37,123 bases of DNA from an uncultured Verrucomicrobiota bacterium. GTDB lineage: Bacteria > Verrucomicrobiota > Verrucomicrobiia > Limisphaerales > UBA9464. The position numbers and the translations under genes were made by a program. Numbering within the stretch: the first letter of the stretch is position 1; every line of letters begins with the position of its first letter. Shown here piece by piece: positions 1 through 10,000 of this stretch. The stretch lies in assembly GCA_903916195.1 (NCBI GenBank), contig CAIWVP010000171.1:1-37123 (forward strand), given 5' to 3'. The notes under the pieces were generated by a model. That model did not search any database, was not told where the DNA came from, and was given only the letters and a program-made list of their open reading frames with translations.

Positions 1-2
1 GC

Positions 3-95
3 GGCAACTACCACTACATCACCTACATCGCCACCGCACAGGCGTTGAAGGCGTTCGACCTTTGCGGCGAACTGCCTGCTGTCTCGAAGGACTGA
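3..95 (+). CDS. C-terminal end of an unidentified protein (5' truncated)
   Basis: An open frame enters from the left edge and gives 30 residues ending in ELPAVSKD before TGA at 93-95. Codon use (mostly G/C third positions) fits a real gene. The fragment is too short and has no motif, so I cannot name the product. It reads toward the minus-strand alcohol dehydrogenase, so the two are convergent. Confidence 0.5.
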   Translation, partial: GNYHYITYIATAQALKAFDLCGELPAVSKD

Positions 96-224
96 CAGGT
101 AGACATACCTTGCCCGTGTCCGATTTTGGAGGCTCAGGCTTGAGGTGGGGGCCAAAGTCACGGGTGCCACCGTTGGGCTGGGGATCACCGCTTCGATGAA
201 CTCCACGGGCTTGGTGCGTGGACG

Positions 225-268
225 GCCCTGCTTCGGAGGCGTGCACGCGGCCCCCTCAGAAGCAGGGC
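225..268. repeat. Inverted repeat with 10-bp arms in a convergent intergenic region
   Basis: GCCCTGCTTC (225-234) is exactly complementary to GAAGCAGGGC (259-268) across a 24-nt loop. It lies between the convergent ends of the first gene (95) and the alcohol dehydrogenase (369). It could act as a bidirectional terminator, but no T-tract follows on either strand. I see no convincing gene in the rest of 96-368. Confidence 0.4.
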
Positions 269-368
269 GCATTTCAACACGACCCCGTTGAAGCTGGCGG
301 CGAGTCCACCTTCCTTGCCTGCCGGGCTCCCGTGCCGATGGGGGGCGACTGGGCGGAGGGACGGGGAG

Positions 369-1586
369 TCAGGCCTTCGGGCCGGCCGCGACGCGGGGAA
401 CGGTGGCCGCCGTGTACAAGGCGATGAACTCGGCGACGCCGGCCGGGCGCGGATTGAAGGTCGCGGTCCATTGGCGCGCCGCCTCGGCCGCCAGGTCCGG
501 GATGCCGGCAGGATCCACGCCGGCTTCGGCGAGTGATCGGGGGGTGCCCGCGTGGTCGAGCAACGCCTCGATCCGGGCGAGCAGCGCCCGGACGGCGGAG
601 GCCTCGTCCTCGCCCGACACCGCGATGCCCGAAGCGACCGCGAGCGCGGCGTAGGCCGCGCGGGCGCCGGGATCTCCGGTGGCATTGAATCGGACCACGT
701 GGGGCAGCATCAGCCCCACGGCGGCGCCGTGGACGACGCCGTGGTGCGCGGTCAACGGATTGGCGGCGGAGTGGGCGGCGCCGAGCATCGAGTTCTCGAT
801 GGCGATCCCGGCGAAGGCGGCGCCGAGCGACATCCGTCCGCGGGCGTCGATGTCGCCGGGGAAGCCGATCACCCGCGGAAGGGCAGGAGCCAGCAGCTTG
901 AACGCTTCGCTCGAATACATCTCCGACACCGCGTTGCGCTTCCGGGTCACCAGCGTCTCGACCGCGTGGGCGATGGCGTCGATGCCGGTGACGGCCGTGA
1001 CGCGTCGCGGCTGCGAGACGGTGAGCTCGGGATCGAGCAGGGCGATGCGCGCGGCGGCCTTGGGGTCCAGGCAGGCCATCTTCTGGTGCGTCGCCTCGTC
1101 GGCGATCAGCGCGGCCGATTGGCATTCGCTGCCGGTTCCCGCCGTGGTCGGGATGGCGATGAGCGGGAGCATCGGTCGCGTCGCCTTGCCGACGCCCCAG
1201 TAGTCCTTCATCTCGCCGCCGTTGGTCAGGATGAAGTTGGCGCCCTTCGCGGTGTCCATCGAGCTGCCCCCGCCGAGGCCGATGAAGATGTCGGCCCGGC
1301 CGGCGCGGGCCGCGGCCAGGCAAGCGGCGACGTCGGCGGTGGTCGGGTTCTCACGCACGCCGTCGAACACGGTGACGGCGATGCCGGCGCCGGCGAGGAG
1401 GTCCATCGTCCGGCCCGCGTGGCCGGCGGCCACGATGCCGCGGTCGGTGACCAGGAGCGCACGCGTGCCGCCGAGGCCCTTCGCGAGGTCGCCGACCTTG
1501 CGGAGCTCACCGGCGCCGAACACGAGGCGGGTGCGGACGCTGCTGTCGAAAGGCGTCAACGGAGCGGTAGGGGCCACGTGCATCAT
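369..1586 (-). CDS. Iron-containing (group III) alcohol dehydrogenase
   Basis: A 405-residue cytosolic NAD(P)-dependent dehydrogenase, the usual length for the family. The nucleotide-binding loop GGGSSMDTAKG lies at residues 105-115 and the signature IPTTAGTGSE at 145-154. The metal ligands expected from FucO-type enzymes are D203, H207, H272 and H286. In the motif HSAANPL the second histidine found in FucO-like HxxxH motifs is Asn, so this is a distinct subfamily and the physiological alcohol or aldehyde cannot be told. Two adjacent ATGs (1586, 1583) are possible starts and neither has a clear Shine-Dalgarno sequence. It lies 34 bp downstream of the SDR gene on the same strand and may share its transcript. 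No sequence context identifies the substrate. Confidence 0.9.
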   Translation of the reverse strand: MMHVAPTAPLTPFDSSVRTRLVFGAGELRKVGDLAKGLGGTRALLVTDRGIVAAGHAGRTMDLLAGAGIAVTVFDGVRENPTTADVAACLAAARAGRADIFIGLGGGSSMDTAKGANFILTNGGEMKDYWGVGKATRPMLPLIAIPTTAGTGSECQSAALIADEATHQKMACLDPKAAARIALLDPELTVSQPRRVTAVTGIDAIAHAVETLVTRKRNAVSEMYSSEAFKLLAPALPRVIGFPGDIDARGRMSLGAAFAGIAIENSMLGAAHSAANPLTAHHGVVHGAAVGLMLPHVVRFNATGDPGARAAYAALAVASGIAVSGEDEASAVRALLARIEALLDHAGTPRSLAEAGVDPAGIPDLAAEAARQWTATFNPRPAGVAEFIALYTAATVPRVAAGPKA

Positions 1587-1620
1587 GAGCGGCGACAGAC
1601 TCGCGCATGGCGGCGGTTGT

Positions 1621-2547
1621 TCAAGTTCCGGTTGGACCGGTTCCGGTCGGACGGGCCGCGGCCACGGCTTCCGCGTAGCCTTCGCGGAAACCCGGGAACC
1701 GCGGTGACCATCCGAGCGCGCGGAGCTTCGCGTTGCTCACCCGCTTGTCGGTGAGGCCGCGTTTGCGGGCGGCGACCTCCGCTCCGGTGGCATGCGGGGG
1801 CAGGGGACGGCCCAACTCGCAGGATGCCCAACCGAGGAATCCCAGCTGCGTGACCGGCGTATCGTCGACGCAGTTGTAGATCCCACCGGCTTCACCGTGG
1901 TCCAGGACGGCGGCGATCGCGGAGGCGACATCGTCGCGATGGATCATGTTCATATGGCGGGTCCCGCCTCCGGAGATCCGGGCTTCGCCGCGGACGAGCT
2001 GTTGGAAGAGATGCCCGCGGCCGGGGCCGTAGATGCCGGCGACGCGGAGGACGACCGCCGGGAAGCCGTGGTCCCGGGCGGCGGCGACCAAGAGGTCCTC
2101 TGTATCGCGGAGCAGTCGGCCGGTGTCGCCCCTCGGCGCGGCCGGAGAACCTTCGTCCACGACCGAGCCGTCGTCCTGCGCGTAGACGCTGGTGCTGCTG
2201 GTGTGGACATACTTGGAGGGCGGATGGATCCGCAGCCAATCCAGCAAGGTGCGGGTACCTTCGAGGTAGACCTCGCGGTATTCCACCGCGCCGCCGCGCG
2301 AGGACGACGCGCAGTTCACGACGCGGTCGAAAGGACCCGGGAGCCGGTGCAGGTCGTCGCGGCGCGTCAGGTCGCCGAGCAGCGGCGTGATGCCCGCGGC
2401 GCGGAGCGCATCGCTTCCGTCCGCGGACCGGCGGAGCCCGAAGACGGCATCGCCGGCGGCAGCGAGCAACGCGCCGGTGGCCAGACCGACGTAGCCGCAC
2501 CCGATGATGAGCGTCCTCCGGGAGGTGGCGGTCGACATGCGCACCAT
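1621..2547 (-). CDS. Extended SDR-family NAD(P)-dependent epimerase/oxidoreductase (YeeZ-like)
   Basis: A 308-residue Rossmann-fold protein. The dinucleotide-binding motif GCGYVG lies at residues 16-21 and the family continues with SSTSVYAQDDG, LRVAGIYGPG and HRDDVASAI blocks, the layout of NAD-dependent epimerase/dehydratases. The active-site tyrosine is present, but the lysine expected four residues later is Asp (YAQDD), as I recall for the YeeZ-like subgroup. The chemistry is therefore uncertain and may differ from classical epimerases. Two starts are possible, 2547 and 2538, and no Shine-Dalgarno sequence is visible. It is divergent from the large exported protein at 2630 and upstream of the alcohol dehydrogenase, with which it could form a two-gene unit. 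Confidence 0.85.
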   Translation of the reverse strand: MVRMSTATSRRTLIIGCGYVGLATGALLAAAGDAVFGLRRSADGSDALRAAGITPLLGDLTRRDDLHRLPGPFDRVVNCASSSRGGAVEYREVYLEGTRTLLDWLRIHPPSKYVHTSSTSVYAQDDGSVVDEGSPAAPRGDTGRLLRDTEDLLVAAARDHGFPAVVLRVAGIYGPGRGHLFQQLVRGEARISGGGTRHMNMIHRDDVASAIAAVLDHGEAGGIYNCVDDTPVTQLGFLGWASCELGRPLPPHATGAEVAARKRGLTDKRVSNAKLRALGWSPRFPGFREGYAEAVAAARPTGTGPTGT

Positions 2548-2593
2548 CTATGTGGTGGAAGGCAAAAACTGCAACCCGCGAAGGGGAAACTCC

Positions 2594-2622
2594 TTGCGGA
2601 CGGCCGATGCGGCTTTGATATA
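2594..2622 (+). promoter_or_regulatory. Candidate sigma-70-type promoter, leaderless for the exported Ig/LamG gene
   Basis: TTGCGG (2594-2599), a 17-bp spacer and GATATA (2617-2622) precede ATG 2630 by only 7 nt. Transcription would begin at or next to the start codon. No Shine-Dalgarno sequence is possible in that layout and none is seen. Confidence 0.45.
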
Positions 2623-2629
2623 TCCCGTC

Positions 2630-5600
2630 ATGCGACCCTTCTTCGGAGACGTCCCGGCATCGCGCATCCGCTCCTTCTCGACGGCCGTTGCGACCTGTCT
2701 CGTCCTTTTCGTGGCGACCGCGGCCGGAAGGGGGGTCACGGTGGACACCGAGGACAACTCCAGCACCGTCGCCGACGGCAAGACGTCGCTGCTCGAGGCC
2801 CTCCAAGGCCAGCAACCCGGCGACACCATCCGGTTCGCCATCCCGGGCGCGGGCCCTCACCGGATCAAGACCCCCGTCGGCGGCTACCCGCTCGTGACCC
2901 AGGACGGCATCACGATCGACGGCTATTCCCAGCCCGGTGCGAAGCCGAACACCCGCGACATCCTGTCCGGCAACGACGCCGTCCTCGCCATCTATCTCGA
3001 CTCGACGGACGACACGTCGGCGGGCGATCCCAGCCAGCCCGACCGATCGTCCACGAGGCTTCCCTTTTCCGGTTACGGTCCCAGCGAGAACGCGGTCCTG
3101 GCCGTCCATGGCGCGGACCACGTCCGGATCAAGGGCCTCGGGTTCCTCGCGCGCCACACCGAGGGTTCGAGGGCCGATCCCTCGATCTATTGCGTGGCGC
3201 TGGTCGATGGCGCGGAGGATTGCCGGGTGCAGGGATGCCGTTTCGGTCTCGACCCGGACGGGACGACCTTGCGCGGCGGCGCCTCGGCGGTCGCCGGTTT
3301 CCGCCATCGCGTGGAGAACGACCTGGGCGACATCGTGGACTCGTTCTCCGGCGGGCTCGTGTTCGGGACCGACGGCGACGGCGTCGCGGACGTCTCGGAA
3401 CCGAACGTCGCCGTCGACATGCACATCACCCTCGCGCTCGAGCTGCCGAGAGCGAAGATCGCCGGCAACTACTTCAACGTGCTCCCCGATGGCGTGACCT
3501 TCGTCCCCGTGGACCAGATCCGCCGGCACCTGCTCGCGGTCGGCCGCACGGGAGGCGACGCCACGGTGGAGAACATCGAGAACGGGCGCTTCACCGACGG
3601 GACCGTCATCGGGACCGACGGGGACGGCGTCAGCGACGCGGCGGAGCGCAACGTCTTCGATACCGCCTTCCATGACCATCTCATCGAGTTCTATGGCGAC
3701 GCCAAGGACATCGTGGTCGCCGGCAACTATTTCGGCGTGGGCGTGGACGGCACGACCCGGGCTCCGGCGGCCACCGGGGTCGCGCCGGGCCTGCTCGCGT
3801 TCGCCGGGGCGGGGAACGTCCGCATCGGCTCGGACGGGGATGGCAGGAGCGACGCGCTCGAGGGCAACCGGATCGTCGGCATCCCCGGGAGCCGCTTCGT
3901 CGACGCGCCGCCGGGCCTGCGCATCCTCGCGCGACGGAACGAGGTGGTCGGCTGCGCGTTCGCCGGGTTCCCGTTCGCGGACGGCGATGTGAACGGGCTG
4001 TATTCCGACCACTATTCCGATGTTTTGGCCGATGCCTTCAGCTCTTTTCCAGTCGTGACCTCGACGGCGGAAGGGTTCCTTGTGGGAACCCTTCCGGGGG
4101 TGCTCACAGATCAGTATCCGCTCTCGGAGGTGGATGTGTACCTCGCCGACCCCGCGTCGGTGACGAACGGCCCGGCGCTGCCGGGCCTCTATCTGATGTC
4201 GTTCCGCGACAACGGTGCGGTCGACCTGGATCCGGCAGCCGATGCCTTCAAGGTGCCGCTCGGAGGCCTGGCCATCCCGCCCGCGTCCCGGCTGGTCCTG
4301 GCGGTCGGCTATTCCCGGACCGTTGACGGCTTCGGGCCCGCCGGCACGCCGGTGACCGGACCGCTTTCCGCGGCGGTGGCGGCGACGGCCGTCGAGGTCG
4401 CGGCGCCGGTGTTCACGGAGCAACCGGTCGGTGCCACGCGTCCCGAAGGTGCCGGGATCACGTTCAGCGCGGCGGCGGCGGGCAGCGGCGTGATCTTTCA
4501 ATGGAAGCTCGACGGCAAGCCGGTTGTCGGAGCGACGGACGCCACTTACACGATCGCGGCGGTCGGATCGGCCGACTCCGGCGACTACACCGTCGTGGCG
4601 AGCAACGGCGGCGGGTCGGTGACGAGCCGGCCGGCCAAGCTGACGGTGGTGGTCGTGGCGCCGGTGTTCACGCTGCAACCGGTCGCGGCGACACGGCTCG
4701 AAGGCGTCGGTATCACGTTCAAGGCCGAGGCGGCCGGCAGCGGCGTCGCCTATCAGTGGCGGCATGGCGGGACGCCGATCGCCGGGGCGACGAACTCCGT
4801 CCACGCGATCACCGCGGCCAGCGCGGCCGACGCCGGCGACTACACCGTCGTGGCAAGCAACGGCGGCGGCTCGGTCACGAGCCAGGCGGCGAGGCTGACC
4901 GTGGTCGTGGTGGCGCCGGTCTTCACGGTCCAACCGGTCGGTGCGAGACGCGTCGTCGGCACATCGGTCGTCCTCACCGCGGCGGTCGATGGCATCGGCC
5001 TGAGCTACCAGTGGAGGCTCGGCGGGAAGCCGGTCCCCGGGGCGACGAACATCAGCCACACCATCGCTGCGGTCGCTTTGGCCGACGCCGGCGACTACAC
5101 CGTCGTGGCGAGCAACGGCGGCGGGTCGGTCACGAGCCAAGCGGCGAAACTGACCGTGGTCGTCGCGCCGCCGGTCTTCACGTTGCAGCCCGTCGGTGCG
5201 ACGCGCGCCCTCGGTGCATCGGTCGTGTTCACTTCGGCGGCCGAGGGCACCGGCGTGACCTACCAGTGGAGGTTCGGCGGGAGACCGATCGCCGGCGCGA
5301 CGAAGGCCAGCCACACGATCGCGTCGGTCACGGCGTCGTCGGCTGGCGACTACCTGGTCGTCGCGAGCAATCCCGGCGGCTCGGTGGCGAGCCAGGCGGC
5401 GAAGCTGACCGTGGTGGTGCCCGCACCGGTCTTCACGATCCAACCGGTCGGCGTCACGCGGCCCGAAGGCACGGCGGTCGTGTTCACGGCGTCGGCCGAT
5501 GGCGTCGGCGTGACCTACCAATGGGAACGGGGCGGCAACCCGATCCTTGGGGCGACGAAGTCCGTTCTCGAGATCGCGGCGATCGCCTCGGCCGACGCCG

Positions 5601-6871
5601 GGGACTACACCGTCGTCGCGAGGAACCTCGGAGGGTCGGTCACGAGCCAAGCGGCGAGATTGGTCGTTGCCTCCTTGTCGCCGATCTTCACGGTGGAGCC
5701 GGTCGGATCGATGCGTCTCGAGGGCGACGGCGTCGTGTTCACGGCGTCGGCCGAGGGCGTCGGCGTGACCTACCAATGGAAGCTCGACGGGAAACCGGTC
5801 CCCGGAGCGACGGCCGGCACCTACACGATCGCGGCGGTCGTCTTGGCCGATGCCGGTGACTACACGGTCGTCGCGAGCAACAGCGGCGGGTCGGCGACGA
5901 GCCGGCCGGCGAGTCTGACGGTCGTGCCGTCGACCGATGTCCGGCCGGGGCTGGTCGCCCACCTCAAGTTCGACGACTCCTACGCCGATGCGTCCGGAAA
6001 CGGTTCCGACGCCCGCGGGAAAGGGACGAAGAACCAGCCGATGTTCGAGGGCGGGAGGATCGGCAAAGGCGTGCGGATCACGAACAAGAAGGACGGCACG
6101 GCGGACGCCTATGTCTCCCTGGGATATCCTGCGCCGCTGAGATTCGGGGACGGCTCCACCGGTACTGATTTTTCCCTGTCGATGTGGGTCAAGATCATCA
6201 GCCAAGCGGACGACCAGGCCTTGGTCTCCAACAAGGACTGGAGCAACATCGGCAACCGCGGGTGGGGTCTGTTCTCTCAGGAAGACGGGGCGTTCCGGGT
6301 GAACGTCGCCAGCGCCAACGGCACGGTTGCCGATCGCCCGAAGGCCGGCCTGAAGGATGGCGACTGGCATCTCCTCACGGTCTCGGTCTCGCGCAGGGGA
6401 AGCGTGGATTCCTACGTCGACGGTCTGCCGATCTCTTCCGCGCGCGTGCCGGTGCTCGGCGACATAGACACCGATGGGCTCGGCCTTTCGGTCAACATCG
6501 GCCAGGACGGCACGGGCACCTACACCGACTTCGGGAGCGCGGAGATCGACATGGTGGTGGACGACCTCGGTCTGTGGCGCCGCAAGCTGGAGGCTCCGGA
6601 GATCCTTGCCATCTACCTCCGTGGGCTCGCCGGGAAGAGCCTGGATCAACCGCCGGCGCCCAGGCCGCTGGTGTTGACGTCTCCATCGGTGAAGACAGCC
6701 GGTCTGGTGCTGGAATGGAGCGGCGGCACCGGCCCGTTCATCGTGCAAGGCAAGCTGGGCCTGACCGATGCCTGGTCCGATCTCAAGACCACGACCGAGC
6801 GGACGGCAGTGCTCCCGGTGTCCGCGCAGAGCGGGTTCCTCCGGATCGTGGACGGCACGACGGACCGGTGA
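2630..6871 (+). CDS. Secreted beta-helix / six Ig-like repeats / LamG-fold surface protein
   Basis: A 1413-residue protein. I start it at ATG 2630 because it begins with a short basic stretch and the hydrophobic segment STAVATCLVLFVATAAG, a signal peptide; upstream ATGs in the frame would bury this. Residues about 30-560 resemble a right-handed parallel beta-helix, with GNYFGVGVDGTT-type turns and GTDGDGV motifs. Residues 593-1102 are six tandem Ig-like domains of exactly 85 residues. From about 1103 a LamG/concanavalin-like jelly roll follows (LVAHLKFDDSYADASGNG, FSLSMWVKI, DGDWHLLTVSV). The last 75 residues (LVLEWSGGTGPFIVQGK) form a C-terminal module often seen on secreted Verrucomicrobiota proteins. 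It probably acts at the cell surface in adhesion or glycan binding. No catalytic motif was recognised. Confidence 0.88.
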   Translation: MRPFFGDVPASRIRSFSTAVATCLVLFVATAAGRGVTVDTEDNSSTVADGKTSLLEALQGQQPGDTIRFAIPGAGPHRIKTPVGGYPLVTQDGITIDGYSQPGAKPNTRDILSGNDAVLAIYLDSTDDTSAGDPSQPDRSSTRLPFSGYGPSENAVLAVHGADHVRIKGLGFLARHTEGSRADPSIYCVALVDGAEDCRVQGCRFGLDPDGTTLRGGASAVAGFRHRVENDLGDIVDSFSGGLVFGTDGDGVADVSEPNVAVDMHITLALELPRAKIAGNYFNVLPDGVTFVPVDQIRRHLLAVGRTGGDATVENIENGRFTDGTVIGTDGDGVSDAAERNVFDTAFHDHLIEFYGDAKDIVVAGNYFGVGVDGTTRAPAATGVAPGLLAFAGAGNVRIGSDGDGRSDALEGNRIVGIPGSRFVDAPPGLRILARRNEVVGCAFAGFPFADGDVNGLYSDHYSDVLADAFSSFPVVTSTAEGFLVGTLPGVLTDQYPLSEVDVYLADPASVTNGPALPGLYLMSFRDNGAVDLDPAADAFKVPLGGLAIPPASRLVLAVGYSRTVDGFGPAGTPVTGPLSAAVAATAVEVAAPVFTEQPVGATRPEGAGITFSAAAAGSGVIFQWKLDGKPVVGATDATYTIAAVGSADSGDYTVVASNGGGSVTSRPAKLTVVVVAPVFTLQPVAATRLEGVGITFKAEAAGSGVAYQWRHGGTPIAGATNSVHAITAASAADAGDYTVVASNGGGSVTSQAARLTVVVVAPVFTVQPVGARRVVGTSVVLTAAVDGIGLSYQWRLGGKPVPGATNISHTIAAVALADAGDYTVVASNGGGSVTSQAAKLTVVVAPPVFTLQPVGATRALGASVVFTSAAEGTGVTYQWRFGGRPIAGATKASHTIASVTASSAGDYLVVASNPGGSVASQAAKLTVVVPAPVFTIQPVGVTRPEGTAVVFTASADGVGVTYQWERGGNPILGATKSVLEIAAIASADAGDYTVVARNLGGSVTSQAARLVVASLSPIFTVEPVGSMRLEGDGVVFTASAEGVGVTYQWKLDGKPVPGATAGTYTIAAVVLADAGDYTVVASNSGGSATSRPASLTVVPSTDVRPGLVAHLKFDDSYADASGNGSDARGKGTKNQPMFEGGRIGKGVRITNKKDGTADAYVSLGYPAPLRFGDGSTGTDFSLSMWVKIISQADDQALVSNKDWSNIGNRGWGLFSQEDGAFRVNVASANGTVADRPKAGLKDGDWHLLTVSVSRRGSVDSYVDGLPISSARVPVLGDIDTDGLGLSVNIGQDGTGTYTDFGSAEIDMVVDDLGLWRRKLEAPEILAIYLRGLAGKSLDQPPAPRPLVLTSPSVKTAGLVLEWSGGTGPFIVQGKLGLTDAWSDLKTTTERTAVLPVSAQSGFLRIVDGTTDR
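4406..5935 (+). repeat. Six in-frame 255-bp tandem repeats encoding Ig-like domains
   Basis: Units start at 4406, 4661, 4916, 5171, 5426 and 5681, each exactly 255 bp. Every unit begins with P-[VI]-F-T, carries a core tryptophan in a (Y/F)QW motif, and contains (D/S)AGDYTVVAS or a close variant. The units are diverged by point changes with no length change, which points to old duplications kept in register. Confidence 0.95.
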
Positions 6872-7036
6872 CGCGGCGCAAGGTGCCCTTGGGTGGAGAG
6901 GACGCGCGTCCTTCGAGGTCGTGCGGCTGCGGCACGACGGCCCGGTGCCGGCATCCGCTTCCGGGGTTCCGGAACGTGGACGGATCTCGACAGATCCTCG
7001 CCCTCGGGTGGGGCCTTGGTTAGGCTCCCCGTCCCC

Positions 7037-10000
7037 ATGGGTGATGTTCAGCTCAATGATGCGTTCTTCCAGAAGACGGCCGGCTGGGAGGCCGTGCAAC
7101 TTGCCCGCGCGCTGCTCGCGGCGGGGAAGGTCTTGTCCTCCAACTGGACGCCGCCGCTGCTCAAAGGCGTCGTGATGGCGGGCGAGACCAGCTACCGAGC
7201 CGGGTTGGTCATCAACAGCAGCTTCGACGTCGAGAACATCTGCACCTGCCGCCCGTCGCGCGAGGACGGTTCCATCTGCGCGCACTCCGTCGCGGTCGGT
7301 CTGCACCTCCTGAAGCCGGTGGCGCAGAACGCGGCGGGCAAGGGGACGCTGGCCACGGTGACGCCGGCGGCGGCGGCCAAGGAGTCCGTCCAGCTCCGGC
7401 GCTCGGACGCGGGCGAGCCGCTCGAGGTCCACGTGATCTTCCCGCCGAACCTCGCGGATGCCGTGGCCCGCGGCCGCGCGGTGGTGGTGTTCGAAGGCGT
7501 CACGCGGCGTGGTCGGTCTCCGCTCAACGCCTTGGCCCGATCCGGTCCGTTCGCGCTCTCGGCGCAGGACGCGGCGCTCTTGGACGCGGCGGAGCTCTTG
7601 GCCGGTGGCGACACCCCGGGGATGGTGCAGCTGCCGGCGAAGGACCTGCTGGCCTTGTTCCCCAAGATGGCGGGGCATCCGCGGATCTCGGTGGGTCGCG
7701 ACCAACCGCTGGTGGTCTCGCGCGATCCAGCCCCGTTGCCGTTGCGCGCGGGGCTGGAGGACGACGGCGAGATCACGCTGTGGATGAAGCCGGGCGTGAA
7801 GCCGCCGGTCGTGTTGACCGACGGGACGACGGCCTGGGCGCTCGGGCCCGGATCGCTCCGTCCGCTCGCGCTCGCGCCGCAGTTCCGCGAGGTGCTGCGC
7901 CGGGAGATCCGCGTGCCGCGGGCGCAGGTGCCGCAGTTCCTCTCGCAGGATTGGCCGAAGCTCGCCGCGGTGAGCCCGGTGGAATGCAACTTCACCCTCG
8001 AAGATTTCTCGCTCTCGCCGCAGCCGCCGAAGTTCATCTTCAACCTGGCGGGCGGGCTGGCGCAGCTGACCGGCACGCTGCAATGCGCCTACGGCCCGCG
8101 GATCATGACCGTCGGCGTCACGGCGAAGGATGAATCCGCGTGGCTGCCGGACCCGATGGACCCGCGCCGCTACTCGACGCGCGACCTGCTCGCCGAGCAC
8201 GACTCTCTGATGCGCCTGCGGGCCGCCGGCTTCGTCGGACCGGATGCGCAGGGCAAGTGGCAGATGGCCGGACAGGACCGGGTGATCGCCTTCTTCTCGC
8301 GGGAGTATCCGCGGATGGAACGGGAGTGGGAGGTGTCGCTCGAAGAGCGGCTGGAGCGCAGCACGGAGAAGAACTTCGAGCGCATCACGCCGCAGTTCCG
8401 CGTGCTGCCGAGCGGCGAGCAGTGGTTCGACCTGGAGGTCGGCTACGTGTCCGGCGCCGGCGAGCGCTTCAGCCCGGCGGATATCCAGCAACTGCTCCAG
8501 GGCGGCGGGCGCAAGCTGAAGAACGGTAAGTTCGCGCTGCTCGACACGGGTGCGGTCGAAGAACTGCAGGAGGTCATCCTCGACTGCGCGCCGCAACAGC
8601 GGGCCGGCGCGGGCGACGCCGGGACGACGCGGTACCGGATGGGCGCGGAGCAGGCGGGGTTCCTCGATTCGACGCTGCAAGAGCAGGGCTTCGCGGTGAC
8701 GGCACCGGCGGCGTGGCGCGACCAGGTCCGCCAGCAGACCGGCGAGACGAAGCTCGTCTGTCCTCCGCTCGGCGACCTGGACGCCGTGCTGCGCCCTTAC
8801 CAGAAGCACGGCGTCGCGTGGCTGCGTTTCCTCCGCGACCACCATTTCGGGGGCGTGCTCGCCGACGAGATGGGTCTGGGCAAGACGTTGCAGGTGCTGA
8901 CCCACCTTGATTCGGTCGGACGGCAGGCGAAGCCGTCGCTGGTGATCTGTCCGACGTCGCTGGTCTTCAACTGGGCCGCCGAGGCGGTGAAGTTCACCCC
9001 GAAGCTGCGGGTGCTCGCGTTGAACGGTCCCGACCGGCACGTGCTGTTCGACCGGATCCCCGGGAGCGACCTCGTCATCACGAGCTACGCGTTGATCCGG
9101 CGCGACGCGGAGCGGTACCGCGGGCTGGAGTTCGACACCGTCGTGCTCGACGAGGCGCAGCACATCAAGAACCGCCAGACCCAGAACGCCGTCGCCGTGA
9201 AATCGATCCGCGCCGCCCATCGCCTGGTGGTCACCGGCACGCCGCTCGAGAACTCGGTGCTCGACCTGTGGAGCCTCTACGACTTCCTGATGCCGGGCTA
9301 TCTCGGCACCGCGCAGGATTTCCGCGAGCGCTACGAGATGCCGATCACCAAGGAGCGGGACGCCGCGTGCATCGCGCGGCTCGGCAAACGCGTGAAACCG
9401 TTCCTGCTCCGCCGCCTCAAACGGGACGTGGCGAAGGACCTCCCGGCGAAGCTCGAGCAGATCGCCTGGTGCGACCTCACGCAGGAGCAGGCCGCCGTGT
9501 ACCAGCAACTGCTCGCCCACACGCGCAAGGAGGTCATGGCCGCGGTCGGTGAACAGGGTCTGGCCAAGAGCCGGATGCTCGTGCTGACCGCGCTGCTGCG
9601 GTTGCGGCAGGTCTGCTGCGACCTGCGCCTGCTGGCGAAGAAGGACGACGCGGAGGCGAAGGGCCCGGCCGATCCGAGCGGCAAGCTCCAGCTCTTCGGC
9701 GAGCTGCTCGACGAGATCGTCGACGGCGGTCACCGGGTGCTCGTGTTCAGCCAGTTCACCTCGATGCTCGCGCTGCTGCGCGAGGAGCTGGCGGCGCGTG
9801 GATTGGACCACTGCTATCTCGACGGCTCGACGAAGGACCGCGGCGCGGTGGTGGAGCGGTTCCAATCCGATGAGAAGGTGCCGGTGTTCCTCATCTCGTT
9901 GAAGGCCGGCGGCGTCGGCCTCAACCTCACGGGCGCCGACACGGTCGTCCACTTCGACCCCTGGTGGAACCCGGCGGTGGAGGACCAGGCGACCGACCGC

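Noticed and set aside
96-368. Possible remnant of a transposon accessory gene on the minus strand (GRPRTKPVEFIEAVIP...)
   Set aside because: The similarity is only impressionistic, the frame is short and no terminal repeats or transposase are visible. Too weak to call.
4406-5935. Possible DNA-level satellite or CRISPR
   Set aside because: The repeats are in frame, encode Ig-like domains, and their periodicity is explained by protein domains.
6899-6912. Perfect palindrome AGGACGCGCGTCCT after the Ig/LamG gene
   Set aside because: It has no loop and no T-tract, so it cannot be called a terminator. Short GC palindromes are expected by chance at this composition.
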